Shown: one piece after another, positions 63,436 through 64,000 of the stretch
Numbering within the stretch: position 1 is the first letter of the stretch
Layout: each line of letters starts with the position of its first letter
Assembly (NCBI RefSeq): GCF_007197735.1
Contig: NZ_CP041637.1
Span: forward strand, 2,079,001 to 2,143,000
Source: Formosa sediminum
Lineage (GTDB): Bacteria; Bacteroidota; Bacteroidia; Flavobacteriales; Flavobacteriaceae
Reading direction: 5' to 3'
DNA: 64,000 nt
Notes under the pieces: generated by a model
Databases searched by the model: none
Told to the model about the DNA's origin: nothing
The model's input: only the letters and a program-made list of their open reading frames with translations
Translations under genes and position numbers: made by a program

Positions 63436-64000
63436 TCAAAAAATAATTTTTTCGAATTCATATTCTCCTAGAACAGGACATAATTTTGTCGCACAAGTAT
63501 TTAAAATTTTTACAGGTCTTGAAATTTTAATACATGATAAAAGTGAGACACAATTATCTAGAATATTGGATTTGTACTACACACATACTAGACGTTATAT
63601 TTATTTAGATTCTGATAAGAAATTTATGGATCATTTATTTATAAATGGTTTACGTGAACGTATTTTGTCTAAATCAGATAATTCTTATGTTTTAATAAAA
63701 GACACTAGTTTTCAGGGAGTTGATTGTTTGCCTGAATTATTCCCGAATGACATTCATATATTATTAATTAGAGACCCTAAGGATGTTTTAACTTCCGGTT
63801 TTAAGGCTATGAGATTTAAAAGAAAGTCTATAAAAAATCTTATTAAAAAAATAGGAATGAAGACTGGTTTGTTTCAGTTGTATTTTAGTTGGAGAGTAAC
63901 GCATCAGGTTATTGATATACTTCCTAATCTAGAAAATCGGATTTTAATTCGCTATGAAGATTTGGTAATTCAAAAAGAAGAAACACTTCAGTATTTAAAA
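63425..64000 (+). CDS. sulfotransferase family protein (3' truncated by window)
   Basis: 192 codons are visible. The 5'-PAPS-binding region is approximated by SNSYSPRTGHNFVAQVF (residues 10-26), where a Gly/Arg loop replaces the canonical K-x-G-T. The 3'-phosphate motif is HILLIRDPKDVLTSGF (residues 111-126) with conserved Arg, Asp and Ser, and IRYEDLV follows, as in PAPS-dependent sulfotransferases. The start overlaps the previous gene by 11 bp. It would add sulfate to a sugar of the glycan. Confidence 0.8.
   Translation, partial: MKNNQKIIFSNSYSPRTGHNFVAQVFKIFTGLEILIHDKSETQLSRILDLYYTHTRRYIYLDSDKKFMDHLFINGLRERILSKSDNSYVLIKDTSFQGVDCLPELFPNDIHILLIRDPKDVLTSGFKAMRFKRKSIKNLIKKIGMKTGLFQLYFSWRVTHQVIDILPNLENRILIRYEDLVIQKEETLQYLK

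Overview
The window is AT-rich (roughly one third G+C by eye) and gene-dense. It looks like chromosome from a member of the Flavobacteriaceae (Bacteroidota). The clues are promoters of the TTG-N19-TAnnTTTG type, a mitochondrial-type aconitase next to AcnB, a split transketolase, a PorT-like outer-membrane family, an OMP_b-brl/TonB-like protein, a MiaB-family MtaB, and frequent TTG starts. I cannot name the genus from sequence alone. No rRNA, CRISPR array, intact transposase or prophage was found.

Positions 1 to about 48,700 are core genome. In order they hold: the end of mtaB; small envelope genes (hydrolase, lytic transglycosylase); rpmH and carB; peptidase T and pyrD; a LysE exporter and HMG-CoA lyase; a large outer-membrane beta-barrel protein; an HTTM protein; guaB; a fatty-acid hydroxylase-like protein; an AI-2E family permease; a periplasmic chaperone operon (PPIase, lipoprotein, SurA, MoxR); two unrelated aconitases; a TlpA-like thioredoxin; tRNA-Lys, tRNA-Leu and tRNA-Lys; aroK; a PyrR-like protein; an S4 protein; two tandem outer-membrane paralogues; split transketolase; tgt-lptF/G-EamA; accA; dnaB; and a few conserved unknowns.

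Positions 48,900 to 64,000 are an accessory surface-polysaccharide locus. It starts with an ABC exporter permease (Wzm type) and an extended-SDR sugar-nucleotide enzyme. A 4 kb low-coding island follows, with an antisense gene of unknown family, a tiny HTH protein and a tandem array of about 252-bp repeats. The ATPase partner (Wzt type) with its C-terminal sugar-binding domain comes next, then an acetyltransferase, two glycosyltransferase-like proteins, and a nonulosonic (sialic) acid module (NeuB, NeuC, NeuA). The window ends with a GT-B-like protein and a truncated sulfotransferase. Together these suggest export of a sialic-acid-type glycan that may be O-acetylated and sulfated.

The most notable points are the repeat array that separates the two exporter genes, a sharp base-composition break inside wzt, a tRNA-guanine transglycosylase without its zinc cysteines, a CarB without its regulatory domain, and a structured 89-nt repeat behind pepT. 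Base counts and motif positions were made by hand. Family assignments come from recognising motifs, not from database searches.
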